Shown: one piece after another, positions 22,080 through 33,582 of the stretch | Layout of the letters: each line of letters opens with the position of its first letter | How positions within the stretch are numbered: position 1 is the first letter of the stretch | Assembly: GCA_013076295.1 (NCBI GenBank) | Contig: RQOL01000660.1 | Location: 7,034,896 to 7,098,895 of the forward strand | Length of the DNA: 64,000 nt | From: Sanderia malayensis | Lineage: Eukaryota; Cnidaria; Scyphozoa; Semaeostomeae; Pelagiidae | Direction: 5' to 3' | Position numbers and translations under genes: made by a program | Notes under the pieces: model-generated | Seen by the model: only the letters and a program-made list of their open reading frames with translations | The model's database searches: none | What the model was told of the DNA's origin: nothing

Positions 22080-23738
22080 ATGGCTGCAAATAATAATAAA
22101 GAGACTGTTAATGCCCAAGTGAGGAAGAAGTCATCTTTAGGTAAACAATGTGCTTCTTTCGGTTGTTACAATTACATGTACAAATACGATGGAACTCCTA
22201 CGGGCCTACATTTCTTCAGATTCCCCCAGAAGAACCCCGAAAAGAGATTGTGGTGCAATCTAATAAAGCGCGTGGATGGCTTGGATGGCTTTAAAGTGAG
22301 AAATAAGACATTTCTTTGCCAAGATCACTTTATAGATTCTGACATAAAGCGAGGCCCATGTCGTTGGAACTTAGTTTCTGGCGCAGTTCCATGATTGAAG
22401 CTCTTCAATACAATAGATGCAGCATTTAAGGACAGACAACATAAACGCAAAGCTCCTAAAGATCGCAGTTCGTATATTGATGCACCAGAAATCCAACCAT
22501 CTTCTTCTTGTGCCGCAGAAATCTGTGACATTGATGATTCTCTCTTGGAAAATGTTTCCCAATTTGTGACATCTTCAACACAGACCAGTTTTTCTTTCGT
22601 CAATAGCCCAGTTTTATTAAGTGACAACTCTCATGATTCTGCAGCTACTGATCATTGTTATATGGCTACAAGTGAGACTGATCAGAGATGTTATGTTAAT
22701 CTTCAGCAGAAAATTAATGAACTTTCTTCTCAGCTTGCCCAGTTAAATTCTGATTTGTCTGTGGCAAAAAAGGCACTGTTCTCCATTGGCAAGTTGCAAA
22801 ATGATGACTCTGCTGTTAAGTTATACACTGGCTTTCCAAATTATTCTTCTTTTCTTTCTGTCTTCGAATATCTGGAACCCAAATTTGAAAGTATTTCTTA
22901 CTGGCGTGGCCCAAAGTCCCAAGAAGCATCTGAACAAAAAGCAGAAAAGCAAGATGGTGACAAGAAACGTGGCCGCAAAAGAGTTCTTCCCAATTTTGAA
23001 GCATTCACTCTTGTTTTGATGCGTCTTAAAGTTGGCTTGTTTTTGAATGATCTTGGAGATAGATTTGGTATCTCAGCCAGTCATGCTTCAAGAGTCTTTA
23101 CCACTTGGATCAATTTTTTATATCATGAATTGCCTCTTCTTTTCCCATTTCCTTCAAAAGAACTTGTGCAAAAATTAATGCCTGATGAGTTCAAGACATA
23201 TCCATCCACGAGGGTTATCATTGATTGCACCGAAATTTTCATAGAGGTTCCCTCTTCCATGAAAGCCCAGTCGCAAACATGGTCTGAGTATAAGCACCAT
23301 AATACTTGGAAAGCTTTGATTGGTATTTCTCCCACTGGTGCTATTACATTTGTGTCGAAACTCTGGTCTGGACATGTTTCTGATAAAGAAATTACAGAAA
23401 AATGTGGCATCTTATCTCTTCTTGAGCCTGGCGACAATGTTATGGCAGATCGAGGTTTTGACATAGTTGATATTCTACCAATTGGTGTCACCCTGAATAT
23501 TCCTCCTTTCAAAGGTACTCGTGCTCAGCTGACACTCAAAGAAAGTGAAGAAACAGCCCGGATAGCAGCTGTTAGAATACACGTAGAAAGAGCAATTGGT
23601 AGAGTCAAGAACTTTCATATCCTTGATGGTGTTCTGCTTTTATCTTTGCATCCAATGGCTGATCAAATTTTCACAGTATGTTGCTTGTTAACAAATTTCT
23701 TGCCCTTTTTAGTAATGCCTTCAAGTCACAATAAGTAA
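22080..23738 (+). pseudogene. THAP-DDE transposase, one in-frame stop
   Basis: The ATG at 22080 begins a THAP zinc finger: GKQCASFGCYNYMY, LHFFRFP, LWCNLI and FLCQDHF give the C2CH ligands, and it ends at AVP. A TGA at 22392-22394 directly follows AVP, and the same frame then continues to 23738. That second part has a Ser-rich linker, a coiled-coil-like stretch (INELSSQLAQLNSDL) and a DDE_Tnp_4 nuclease core: IIDCTEIFIE, VMADRGFDI and HVERAIGRVKNF supply Asp, Asp and Glu. The catalytic half is intact for 447 codons. The stop is a single-base-type lesion at a site where the family has a conserved AVPxhF box. Confidence 0.88.
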
Positions 23739-23777
23739 TAATTAATTAAATATATAAGAAAGTGAGTAAGTAAAACG

Positions 23778-24140
23778 TTCTTAGTTGCCAAATGTATACG
23801 CAGTCATATACTTTAGCCATATATAATAATCTAAGTAACCATACATCTTAATTATTCTTAGCTGTCCGTACGTATATGTATTCATATACTTTAGCAATCC
23901 ATAATAATCTAAGTAACCATACATCTTAACTATTCTTAGTTGCCAAATGTATATGTAGTCATATACTTAGCAATATATAATAATCTAGGTAACCATACAT
24001 GTAAATTATTCTTAGCTGTCCGTACGTATATGTATTCATATACTTTAGCAATCCATAATAATCTAACTAGCCATACATCTTAACTATTCTTAGTTGCCAA
24101 ATGTATATGTAGTCATATACTTTAACTTTAGCAATAGATA
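23778..24140. repeat. About 77-bp tandem repeat with alternating unit types
   Basis: TTCTTAG starts recur at 23778, 23855, 23933, 24009 and 24087. Units alternate between a GTTGCCAAATGTATA type and a GCTGTCCGTACGTATA type, giving a roughly 155-base higher-order unit. It lies inside the ISL2EU-like element between its two genes. Confidence 0.85.
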
Positions 24141-24144
24141 ATAA

Positions 24145-24384
24145 TCAAACTAACCATACATCTTCATATTTGCAATACGCGTCAATTGATGGAGGTGTTA
24201 CAGGACATGAATTATCTTCTTCTTGCAACTTTATCCGAGAAAGAATGGCATAGGCCCTCAGAATGAGGTCCGCTTTTGAGCCCGAAATTTTCTCTTGATA
24301 AGCAACTAAGATCGCCTTCAATTCTTTCACAGTTAACTTCCTCAGATCATCCAGAGAATTAACTAACTTATCTTCCGGTAGCAA
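24145..24384 (-). pseudogene. SAP-like N-terminal fragment of a transposon partner gene
   Basis: The 79-codon frame has LDDLRKLTVKELKAILVAY followed by GSKADLILRAYAIL, the two-helix SAP-type DNA-binding pattern. In related elements the second gene encodes a SAP/YqaJ-type nuclease. Here only the start remains, and no nuclease domain lies inside the element. The identification as that partner gene is inference from position and motif. Confidence 0.55.
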
Positions 24385-24554
24385 TGCTCTGAATTGATCA
24401 ATGTTTTAAATAAAACAGGTAAATAAATCGAGCGACAATTAATAGTTTGCGGTGTTCACTTTGGTAACTGCAGGTAAATCTAAATCTAGTGCACCTATCA
24501 CCTCGTTCTGAAACAGGAGTCTTGCTTCCAAAATGAATTGTGCAAGGGGTCTAT

Positions 24555-24737
24555 TTCCGGCCTGCCACTCCTTTTCTTAGGGACTTTCTCTTCCAGTCCC
24601 TCTTTGCAGATCCTCTCTACGCTAGACTTGGAGATCTTACACCGTCTAGCGATCTCTCGGTAGGAGAGCTTCGACTCCTGCCAAAGTAAATACACATACG
24701 CCTTCTTTCTCTCGCTGATAACAAGTTGTTTCGACAT
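24555..24737 (-). pseudogene. Tc1-like transposase, N-terminal piece
   Basis: It starts at MSKQLVISERKKAYVY and contains a helix-turn-helix, LSYREIARRCKISKSSVERI, then a GRP(E) motif at the insertion point. The full gene would be about 360 codons over three pieces (24737-24553, 21914-21412, 16885-16496), close to normal Tc1 length. Confidence 0.85.
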
Positions 24738-24769
24738 TATAAAGCCTCTTAAAGCAATGAAAATCACAT

Positions 24770-25222
24770 AAAATAAATCATAAATTCTCAGTATCTTCTA
24801 CGATTGGAAAATTTTCGAAGAAATTCATCGAAGGTCTCCCGGGGCAACAATTTGGAACCCGTCGTTCTCTAATTACGTAAATAGATCAAAACGAGGCTAA
24901 AACAAAAGTTTCAACTTTAACAATACACTACACACAAACAAAAAAAGATAGGAGCGTGTTTTTTGTTAACTTAACCGTACAACCATAACCTTTCAATTCA
25001 TGAATTTAAATTCCGCCACTTATTAACATAACAAACCATTTGAATCACAATAAAGGCAAAAACCCCGTCAAAATGGGGCCGTTCTGTACCTATGACGTCA
25101 CTGGTACAGTTTAGGAAAAAAATTTTGCATCATCGTGATCAGCACTCCGGAAAACCCCCTAATACCCCCTAATACCCCTTACAAGCACCTCCATATCTAA
25201 TGTACTTCGATTTTCATACCAG
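24770..25222. other. No gene recognised
   Basis: This flanks the Tc1-like gene and should hold its other terminal repeat, which I could not match. A small tandem duplication (cccctaatac) occurs at about 25158-25180. Confidence 0.4.
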
Positions 25223-25490
25223 ACAATAGTGGACAAGAGTCCCTGGGACACCTGAAAATTGCATCCCATAATGTTGTGCTTCTGCACACTTTGTTCTCTG
25301 TGAGTAGAGTGCGGCCCCCCACTCCCCCCAAAACAATGTTGTCTTGTGCACCAGTCCTTTCTCGTCGTCGGCCAAAAAAATTTCGGCGATATTGAAAAAC
25401 ACGGCCTCTAAAAACAACATTGTTATGGGGGGGAGGGGGATGAAGTATGTGTGTAAAACTTGCTGAAATCCTGGGTGTCCCAGGACTTTC
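25223..25490. mobile_element. MITE with GTCCTGGGACACC-type ends, copy 2
   Basis: It begins ACAATAGTGGACAAGAGTCC and runs colinear with copy 1 through the ctgcacactttgttctctgtgag segment. It ends at GGTGTCCCAGGACTTTC, where a TATG microsatellite begins. It lacks the extra internal segment of copy 1. Confidence 0.75.
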
Positions 25491-25527
25491 TATGTATGTA
25501 TGTATGAATGTATGTATGTATGTATGC
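25491..25527. repeat. (TATG)n microsatellite
   Basis: About nine TATG-type units with one AATG variant. The equivalent tract in copy B is at 42145-42198, and module copy A continues to the right of it. Confidence 0.85.
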
Positions 25528-25663
25528 TTTTTAACTTGACGGGCTGGGTGAACGAGCGCAGCAAGTGATGATGCCTAGTTATTGTTTAATATTCTTCTCC
25601 ATAACGCATATTAAATACGACTTTATTATAATGATGATATTTGCCGATAAACAAATACTTGCT

Positions 25664-26255
25664 TCATGCCAGCCAGTCTTCCGATTTTAAGGCCAGCCCT
25701 TCCAATCTCTCTTCTGCAGAAGCCGCATCTCCGCATGCCAGAATTGTGTCATAGCCATGCTTGGTTGTCAGACCATCTCCTCCACAAAGTATCTTCTTAA
25801 TGCTACCATTTACACTTGGACAATATTTCTGATAGGTTTGGAATATAATGATCTTATCTTCAGTATACATTTCATTCTTGTTTATTAGTCCAAGGGGCAC
25901 CTACACAATATGAGCACAACTCTATTACACTCAATATGGTGTATACCTACATATTATGTTCCACAAAACTGGTTTTATTATTTTTACTCACAAAATTGGA
26001 TTGTTTTTCCATTTCTTCTTCATATTTGTGTGCAATATGTTTGATTAAAAGATGACTGTAGTTTTCTCGAAAATATTTCATTTGCTGGCACAGTATTCTC
26101 TTCACGAGCTCTGGCGAGGTTGCTTGAAGCTGACCATACTCACCGCTAGTCATGATCCACAAACTCGGCTTAGCTCTAGACAGCGTATAATCTGACTCAG
26201 TATCATCCATGTGTTCTACATTAACCCAATCTTGAATTGTGATTCCATGAACCAT
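25664..26255 (-). pseudogene. DUF6589-like gene, module copy A
   Basis: There are two minus-strand exons. Exon 1 (26255 to about 25947) encodes IQDWVNVEHMDDTESDYTLS and a conserved EYGQLQATSPELVKR. Exon 2 (about 25903-25664) encodes VPLGLINKNEMYTEDK, then CGGDGLTTKHGYDTIL and AAERLEGLAL-type residues. The GGDGLT...AEERLEGL block resembles DUF6589, a domain of unknown role found in multicopy, transposon-associated genes of animals and fungi. The rest of the domain is missing after WLA. A near-identical copy is at 42339-42930. It diverges from the RecQ-like remnant. Confidence 0.6.
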
Positions 26256-26453
26256 GTAAAATCTTTTGTTGGTGTTATTCTACGTCTTCGTCCTCGCTGT
26301 TCTTTGTATGTTCAGGTTATCAAAGGCTATTTGAAAACCCGGCACCGTGATTTCAGCTTGATAAGATACGTTTTCTCTGTGTTCCGGCTACAAAATATGC
26401 AGATGTATTGCATGAATATGGCAACTCAATTAGTTTAATACCTTTTTTGCAGG

Positions 26454-26840
26454 AGAAATAATTTTAGACCAAATTATAAGCGACTCGGAGAAATGCGCTC
26501 TTTCCTGCAAAAATGATGTGCGCTTTGTTGCACTTACTGCTACTGCCACTGAAGAAATAAAAAAATTGATTGGGAGTAGTTTGCATATTTCAGCGCCAAG
26601 TATTGTTCTTCTTCCGATGGAAAGGCGAAATGTTTATTATGAATTAAATGCAAATCAGGAGATCAATCCTTTCTGAACTGGTACATTTCGCATTTGAAAT
26701 GGAGAAAAGAAAAGGCAATGAAAGCTATTTTTATTGCAGAAACGTGGAGACTGTCACATCTATTTACGATACTTGATATATTTCTCTTGGAGCAGATCAA
26801 TTTGTAGATCAGGAGGTAGCTTTAAATAAACGCTTAAATA
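26454..26840 (+). pseudogene. RecQ-like helicase fragment, module copy A
   Basis: After a TTTTTTGCAG acceptor, one frame gives FRPNYKRLGEMRSFLQK and, after a 1-base shift at about 26516, the next gives DVRFVALTATATEEI. These are RecQ-specific motifs around helicase motif III, which would couple ATP hydrolysis to 3'-5' unwinding. PMERRNVYYELNAN and a short helicase-core stretch follow with stops. It is cut at 26841 by a TIR element. Copy B keeps the next RecQ part (44150-44460). Confidence 0.75.
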
Positions 26841-28297
26841 CCTACGGCTTTTTTCTATTAGCTAAAAGTATAGAATCAAATGCGCTGATTCTGATACCGT
26901 TTATATTATTTGATCTGATGAGTAGTTGTTGAGTTACGAGAGATTGAGTTCACACTTTCGTGTCTCACTTTTAGGACTGGGTCTCACATTGGGAGCCCTG
27001 TAGTCAGTGGCGGAGGCCTTAGGCCTACATTCAGTATAATAGATAATGTTGTTTGTGCTTTGTCTTGTCTCGTTATGTGTATTCGTTGGTATTTGTGCAA
27101 TTTTTGTGCTCCGAATTGAATAGAAAGTTTCCATGAATTAAACATTCTTAGTCGGATAGTAGTTCATGACAGTAGGGATTGCAATGCCGAGGAATGCGAA
27201 GATGGCGAGGGGATAGGATTGGTCGTATCATAGAGTAAAGCAGACCGATGAAGGAAAACCTGATGCATTTCATCCTATTTGGCTGAGAACTTTTTGGCTG
27301 AAAGCTATGAAAGAAATGTGAGCGAGAAAAGAAATGTTGAAGCAGAACTTTCTGGGCAATTAAATGGATCTGAACTATCATGTTTCTGTTGTGCATGTGA
27401 TGAATTAAACGTGTATCAAAATTCTACACTTAATATGACTTAGGCCATGGCCATATCCATCCATGTTGGTCAACCTTTGCCGTTGAAGAAACTTGAAACG
27501 ATTCAATTTTCATTAGATACAGCAATTGTAGAAAATGTGCAACACAATTCCTTACTACTACACATGAATTTCGTTACTGCACAGAAAGTGATGGTTGCAT
27601 GTTGGCATTTTCTAAATGCGAAGTTTAGAATTTCATCCGTCATTGCGAATTGATGAAATCTGTCCATTTCCTTCTCGTTACAGCTTCAGGGCGATCGTCC
27701 TGATAAAGCTGAATCCTGTGAAGCTTTACAAATCTTGATTTATTTAGTATATTTAAACACATCGATATGGCATATTTTCCCAGTCAGTTTCTCATATAAA
27801 TCTAACAATTTTCAGGTCTTGTCAAATATCTGTGATCATGTCTTTGATCCTATTGAAATCCCATACTGTTTTAACATTGCACGGCCTACGCCTGCCACCA
27901 CTGAGCACACTGAGCAGCCACTACATGGGAATTTTGTAATTCCTCCCCACAGCTGCAAACTCATCACAAGCCTTTCGATTTTAATACCATAATGTGGCGA
28001 CCTGTTTCTCATCATCAAAGTAAAAAAAAATATTGAGTCCATAGTATGAGAGAAAATCAACGTCAGATTTGTTGCTTCAGTACGGAAAGAAACGGGGCTC
28101 CCACTATGATGTCATAGTGGGATCGACCCAGTCCTGAAAGTGAGACAAGGAAAATGGCGAACATGACGAAACATCAACACTTCCACCTGTCATAACTCAT
28201 GAACTACGCGTCTGATTTAAAAATTATTTTTAGATCTGGAGTCAGCGTACTGAGTTTTATTGAATTCACAAATAAAAAAAAAGCGGTAGGGGTACTT
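26841..28297. mobile_element. TIR element with CCCCTAC(G/A)GCTTTTTT ends, copy A (internally expanded)
   Basis: The left end CCTACGGCTTTTTT is trimmed by seven bases compared with copy B. The right end is AAGCGGTAGGGGTACTT. It interrupts the RecQ fragment at the same place as the 638-bp copy at 43496-44133. Extra DNA at about 27100-28090 has no recognisable gene. An 11-bp-arm palindrome, TCCCACTATGA/TCATAGTGGGA, is at 28099-28122. Confidence 0.6.
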
Positions 28298-28331
28298 CTG
28301 TGAAATTGCCATTTATCTCTTGGTCAAGCTT

Positions 28332-28876
28332 TTATGCACACAATTCATCCTGTGCTACTTGGTAGCTTTCATTAGGTGGCTGGATTTCAGAATCAATATT
28401 ATTGTTGTTGAGTAGACCATTGGCTATGTTTGGCAAATCTAAACAGTCATCAATGTCATCACTGACTGTGGAGCCATCAGCTACAACAACATCATTGGTT
28501 TCACTTGCTGATTGAGCTTCAAACTGGTCATATTCATTTTTAGTACAAAGAAACAAAGTGATTCGCTTGTACTCTTTTCCCAACTCATTCTTATATTTCT
28601 CAAGATCAAAAAAGTCTTTCCACCCACCAGGCATGAACAAAGCATAGCTTCCATCTTCATATAACAAAACATATTCTAAAGATGAATCCAAATTTCGATC
28701 AAAGGCTGACTATTTTGCAATAGTTCTTTGCAATTTATCATTATAGGTAACAGACTTTCTGTAGTGATAGGCAGTCTTTTTCCCCAAACAGTCTTTAATT
28801 CCATGTCCACCAAATGCTTATATCCAATGTTGAATGTAACATCTGGACTTTTCTGTTTCTTTTTCTTTGGAGCCAT
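28332..28876 (-). pseudogene. N-terminal region of a HECT-ligase-type gene
   Basis: It starts MAPKKKKQKSPDVTFNIGY with VWGKRLPITTESLLP. It then shifts frame near 28690 to LEYVLLYEDGSYALFMPGG, KYKNELGKEYKRITLFLCT and an acidic tail. From memory, a module with this wording precedes the HECT domain in multicopy cnidarian G2E3-like genes. I cannot confirm that without a search. No HECT domain follows here. Confidence 0.4.
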
Positions 28877-29392
28877 GTCATTTCTTGTATCCTTTTTCTT
28901 GTTGCTAATGAAATTATCCAGTGTTTTTACCTTAGCTCTTCTAAATGATCCAGAAAAAGCTCACCCAATACTAGAAGATGGCAGAACTGATGACTGAGCA
29001 GATAGAAGTGGAGGACGTGCATTTATACTCTGCTGTGTCGGTCTTAACTGGGTTTGATCAGTTCTGTAATTCCAGCAGAATCTTGCTGCTTGCGTTATTG
29101 TCACAGAACACATTGAGCAGCATCTACAAGTTTAGAGTAATAGCTTGTAAATTACAAATCATTTTATTTAAAGTTTCTGGATTTCAGTTTCTGGTTTTAA
29201 GCATTTTTGTATTCACAATGACCAATCATTTTTGATATTACAATGTAATGTAAATATCAAAAATTTCAGTGAGTGGCCACCACGCCATCGTGGGTTGTGA
29301 TTAAAATTGATTTTCAAACATATTCATCATCTGAACTCGTAAACCAAAATAATACAAGTCAGTAAGTAAAACTAAGCAAAAATTACTCACAA
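28877..29392. other. No gene recognised
   Basis: Short frames only. The sequence gtgagtggccaccacgcc (about 29268) resembles the start of a terminal repeat but has no clear partner. Confidence 0.4.
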
Positions 29393-29484
29393 GTGCCTTG
29401 AGAAAGAAAGTTTTGCCTTGAGAAAAAAGTTTTGCCTTGAGAAAGAAAGTTTTGTCTTCAGAAAGAAAGTTTTGCCTTGAGAAA
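29393..29484. repeat. Four-unit tandem repeat GCCTTGAGAAAGAAAGTTTT
   Basis: About 20-24-base units repeat four times next to the 3' end of the LINE. A single-copy look-alike, GAAAGAAAGTTTTGCCTTG, lies at its far end (34888-34906), so the unit may derive from the target duplication. Confidence 0.7.
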
Positions 29485-29811
29485 TTTAGTTTAGTTTTAC
29501 TTTAGTTTTATTCATTCATCAATCAATCCTAAATACAATTCTCTACACATTACATTACAAGACCAAGTTACTTACAAAAATACCATACAATACAAAAAAT
29601 CAGAACAACAGAGCTTCACATGATTGTATTTAAGATTGATCGATTAAGGAGGAGCTCTCTAAATAGGTTAACTAATCGAGAGAGAGTCTCCCCCCCCCCC
29701 CATAAAAACAATAAGACTACAACAGATTTTATGTAAAATAATCAAAATTTAATCAAAATTTGCCAGATTTTCTCTGACGAGACTCAAGAAAATTCAAACT
29801 TGAAATATATA

Positions 29812-30440
29812 CAGGGTGGCCCAGAAAAAAGTAACCCCCCTAACAAAATGATTCGTAAAAAATATGTCTGAAGTAGCAATTTTATGAAATTCACACTTCA
29901 AGTTATTCCACTTAAGTGCAATATTTTGTGTAAATATTGTGCTGGTAGAGTTTAATATCTCTGAGTACATGTACTCTCAAACTTAAGCATCCAAAAACAC
30001 ACTGTTTGGAAACATGTAACTTTATATTGACGCAACAAAACACGAAAACTTCAAAAACTCATTCTATCAGTCACATAAGGTGTTCAAAATGTCAGTCTGA
30101 TAAGATTCTTTTTCTTCCCCATCCTTTTCTATTCTTAAATTCTTTATAGGATGCTTATCTTCTACTGATATTAAAGGCATTTTCCTTTACGTTAATTTTT
30201 GTTTTCCTTGCTCGCTGATGTGATGAAATTTCAATTTCCCGCCAAAACAGTGGGTTTTTGTATGTCACGAATTTAACGCCTCATTGTGCCTAGATGGAAG
30301 CTCTAAACGTCAAGATATTTCTACACGTTAATACATTTGAATTGAATATCATCTGGTATAAATTTGATTGAATTCATTTTTGAGAAAAAATGTCTATAAA
30401 TTATTTTGTTTGCGGGGTTACTTTTTTCTGGGCCACCCTG
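29812..30440. mobile_element. Tc1/mariner-type MITE (629 bp)
   Basis: Perfect inverted ends, CAGGGTGGCCCAGAAAAAAG at 29812 and CTTTTTTCTGGGCCACCCTG ending at 30440, with TA on each side. There is no transposase. It lies inside the LINE 3' UTR and so is younger than it. Confidence 0.93.
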
Positions 30441-30723
30441 TATAATCGAGAAACGAAATGTAATTTTAGTATGAGTCAAGAAAGTGAGTTTTCAATTTGG
30501 ACCGAAAAACTGCAACAGAGTTAGCAACACGTGTGAAAAGCGGCACTGTGTTCCAAAGTTTGGAGCCAAAATACTGAATTGTTTGGGGACCATAAAGGAT
30601 GGTGTTTTTCAGGGACTTAAAAAGATCACCTCTTGTTGCCTGACTAGTTCCAATCTTATGGATGGATGAATTTGACTGGAAATAATTGTGAAAGCAAGAA
30701 GGAGATAATCTATTTATTGTCTT

Positions 30724-32598
30724 CTAAACAAAGGTAAGAATATTCACATGCAAAATGTCATCAAGCTTAAGAATTCTCAACAACTGAAAAATTGGTGCAG
30801 AGGGAGCTGAAAATGGTTCAAATGCGATACAGCGAAGAACTCTTTTCTGCAACCAAAAAAGAGGATTCAGGTAAGATTCAAAAGTAAGTCCCCGTGCTAT
30901 GATACCATAGTTGAGAAAAGAAGAAAACAGGGAGTTGTAGAGACAGATAAGCGTAGGGAGTGGGCAGAAATGACACACTTTAAAGAAGATTCCACAGGTT
31001 CTAGATAGTTTTTTGCAGAGTTCAGTTGTGTGATACTTCCAAGAAAGATGTTCATCCATCAATGCTTTTGCTGCAAGAATTTCACCTACTTTGTCTTTCG
31101 GGTTTCCTGTTTTCCAATTTTAAGCTTGAGGTCACATGACAGTTTCTTTTGGAAAGAGTGAAAAAGTACAAAATTTGTTTTTTAGTGTTAAGAGCAAATT
31201 TGTTTGAGTCGAGCCATAATTTTACTTTCTTCAATTCCCTATTGGCTTTTCTAGTTAGTAATGTGAGATCATCGGATTCACAGTAAATATTAGTGTAGTC
31301 AGCAAAGAGAAACAAGGAGAAGAATTTAGAAGAATTTGGTAAGTCATTAATGTAGATAAGAAACAAAAGTGGACCAAGAACTGATCCTTGGGGAACACCA
31401 CAAGATATGTCACGAAGAGAAGAGGAATGACCATTAACAGAAACGAACTGCTTCCGATTATTAAGATATGAAGTGAACCAATTTAGTGCAGTCCCTGGGA
31501 TGCCGTAATGTTCTATTTTTTAAAGAGTATTTCATGATTGACTGTATCAAAGGCCTTCTGGAGATCAATGAAGATTCCACAACCAAACCTGCCTTTCTCA
31601 AGAGATGACTTAATTGTTTCAGTTAAGCTGATAAGTGCATGGTCAGTTGAATGACCAGTGTGAAACCCGAATTGCATGGAAAAAAATACCCCACAAATAT
31701 CAAGGAACTTATAAAGGTGTTCGTGCATAACTTTTTCAAAGAGTTTACTAAAAATAGAGAGCAGAGAGATTGGTCTGTAATTTGGTTTTAATGTGGTAAG
31801 TCCTTTCTTAAAGATAGGTATGACTTTGGCGATTTTTAACCTGTTTAGGAACACCCCTGATTCAAAGGATTCATTGATAAGGAAAGTAAGATCATTGCAG
31901 ATGCGTACATCAAGAATTTTTAACAGCTTGAGAGGAATACTGTTTGGTCCACTTGACTTACCAAGTTTTAATGATTGAATAAGAGAAGATACTTCATTTG
32001 ATGTGCAAGGGGAGATAAAAAAGGAATCTAAATTGGGATTTGACAAGTAATCCAGGGGAGATTTTGGAGTTCTTGGAATTTTCTTTGTGATATTACTAGC
32101 AACATTAGAAAAATAGTTGTTGAATTGATTGGCCATTTTGACAGGGTCATGTATTTTGGTGCCATCTTCATCGTTTAAGTATGAAATTGATTCAGAAATT
32201 CCCGGTTTTATGCTTAGTATGTTTTTTATTCCTTTCCATAGCATTTTCATGTTGCTTTTGTGTTCATCAAAATACTGGTGAAAATAATTGTTCTTGCTTT
32301 CTCTAATTTCATTCACTATGTGGTTTCGAAACTGCTTGTAAGCGTGAAAATCATTTGCTGAATTGGTTAATTTGAACTGTTGAAATAGTTTATCTCTTAT
32401 TTTGATCATTTTTTTAATGCGCTGATTAATCCAATGTCTATTTCTAAGTTTTAAGGCTTTTTTTGATAATTTTTTCTTGGGAAAATGTTTGTCAATAAGA
32501 TTGTGCAGTTTAAGAAAGAAAACTTCAAATTTTTCATGTACGTCAATTTCATTGTCATTTGGGAAGGATATTTCGATATTTTTATAGTCCGAAAGCAA
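30724..32598 (-). pseudogene. LINE reverse transcriptase
   Basis: The long frame 32598-31513 carries RNRHWINQRIKKMIK, the fingers motif GKSSGPNSIPLKLLK, KVIPIFKKG and NYRPISLLS, and the palm start GIFIDLQKAFDTVNH (first catalytic Asp). After a frame break the active-site box reads FLFADYTNIY, where the second Asp of the usual ADD is Tyr, so this copy is likely dead. The C-terminal thumb and connection continue in 31062-30724. Confidence 0.9.
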
Positions 32599-32639
32599 AT
32601 TGTCTTCATTAAAGTTTTTATAATCATAGACATAGTGAG

Positions 32640-33350
32640 AAGAGGTTTTGCAGTCAGGGGCATTATCATACAGGATAGCAATTTGAGGAAGATGGTCAGA
32701 TTTTAAAGATAAAATGTTGCCACTGCATATGTTACTTTCAGTGGCATTTTTTATATAAATATTATCAATAATAGTGGAGGAAGTGTCAGTAATACGTGTT
32801 GGGTGTAGGATCGAAGGTTAGAAGTGATAAGAGAAAATCATATTCACAAACTCATTTGTAGCAGTGTGATTTTCATAATTCAACAGATCAATGTTGAAAT
32901 CACCCATAATTGCAACTAACTTGTTTTCCTTTGCCACGTTCCCAATGATATCATGAAAGTGGTCATTAAATTTATTGATATCAGAACCAGGATGCTTATA
33001 TACACAGCAACAGATCACATTTTTTGCCCTTGGGTTGCGAATCTCAATCCAAACAGTTTCAAAATCAACATCAGATACGCAAAGCTGTTCCCTTTTGTTA
33101 GCTTCAAGATTAGATCTAACATAGATTCCAACACCACCACCTGAGCTGAGAGAAGGAGTGTAATGAAATTTATAACCAGGAAGCTCTGTGCTTGTTTTAA
33201 TTTGTGAGTTATAGGAAACCTTTATTTCAGAAAGTCCTATAATTTGAAAGTTAATACTGAGGCTTCAGAGGAGAGCTCAGAGCTCATCAAAGTGGAGAGA
33301 CTGGTGGCTTCCAATATTCATGTCAAAAAGTAAAAGGTCCTTCTAAGACA
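32640..33350 (-). pseudogene. LINE APE-type endonuclease
   Basis: Minus-strand blocks include IGLSEIK (catalytic Glu region), GGGVGIYV, VICCCVYKHPGSDI, the MGDFNIDLL motif (33018-32818) and the terminal SDHLPQI with the catalytic His. Stops, for example at 32818, separate the blocks. It would nick target DNA to prime reverse transcription. Confidence 0.85.
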
Positions 33351-33582
33351 ACTCCATTGAGACCATTTCTAGAACCGTGTTATACTGTGAGGTAATATTG
33401 GAGTTCAAGTTCTCATCAGTATCATAATCAGATAAATTGAGAATATTAGTTAGTTGAGATACAATTCAAAAAGAGGGCAACGAATCTGTAATGGAGGGAA
33501 TGTCTATATCATTTAGCCCTAGGAACACAGTGTCAGTTACCAAGGTGAATGGAAATATTAAAGAATTATTTAGTATTGAGCA

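Larger units (their letters stand above)
21917..24552. mobile_element. ISL2EU-like THAP/DDE transposon (2636 bp)
   Basis: The ends are inverted repeats beginning AGACCCCTTGCACAATTC (21917) and the reverse complement ending at 24552. The similarity continues inward through AGAACGAGGTGATAGGTG. AT flanks both sides (21915-21916 and 24553-24554), and one AT restores the Tc1 frame. A 2-bp AT duplication, a THAP transposase and a SAP-type partner gene fit the ISL2EU group. Insertion was into the N-terminal coding part of a Tc1-like transposase. Confidence 0.88.

Noticed and set aside
28978..29235. 85-codon plus-strand frame
   Set aside because: Hydrophobic, low-complexity translation without start context or homology signs.
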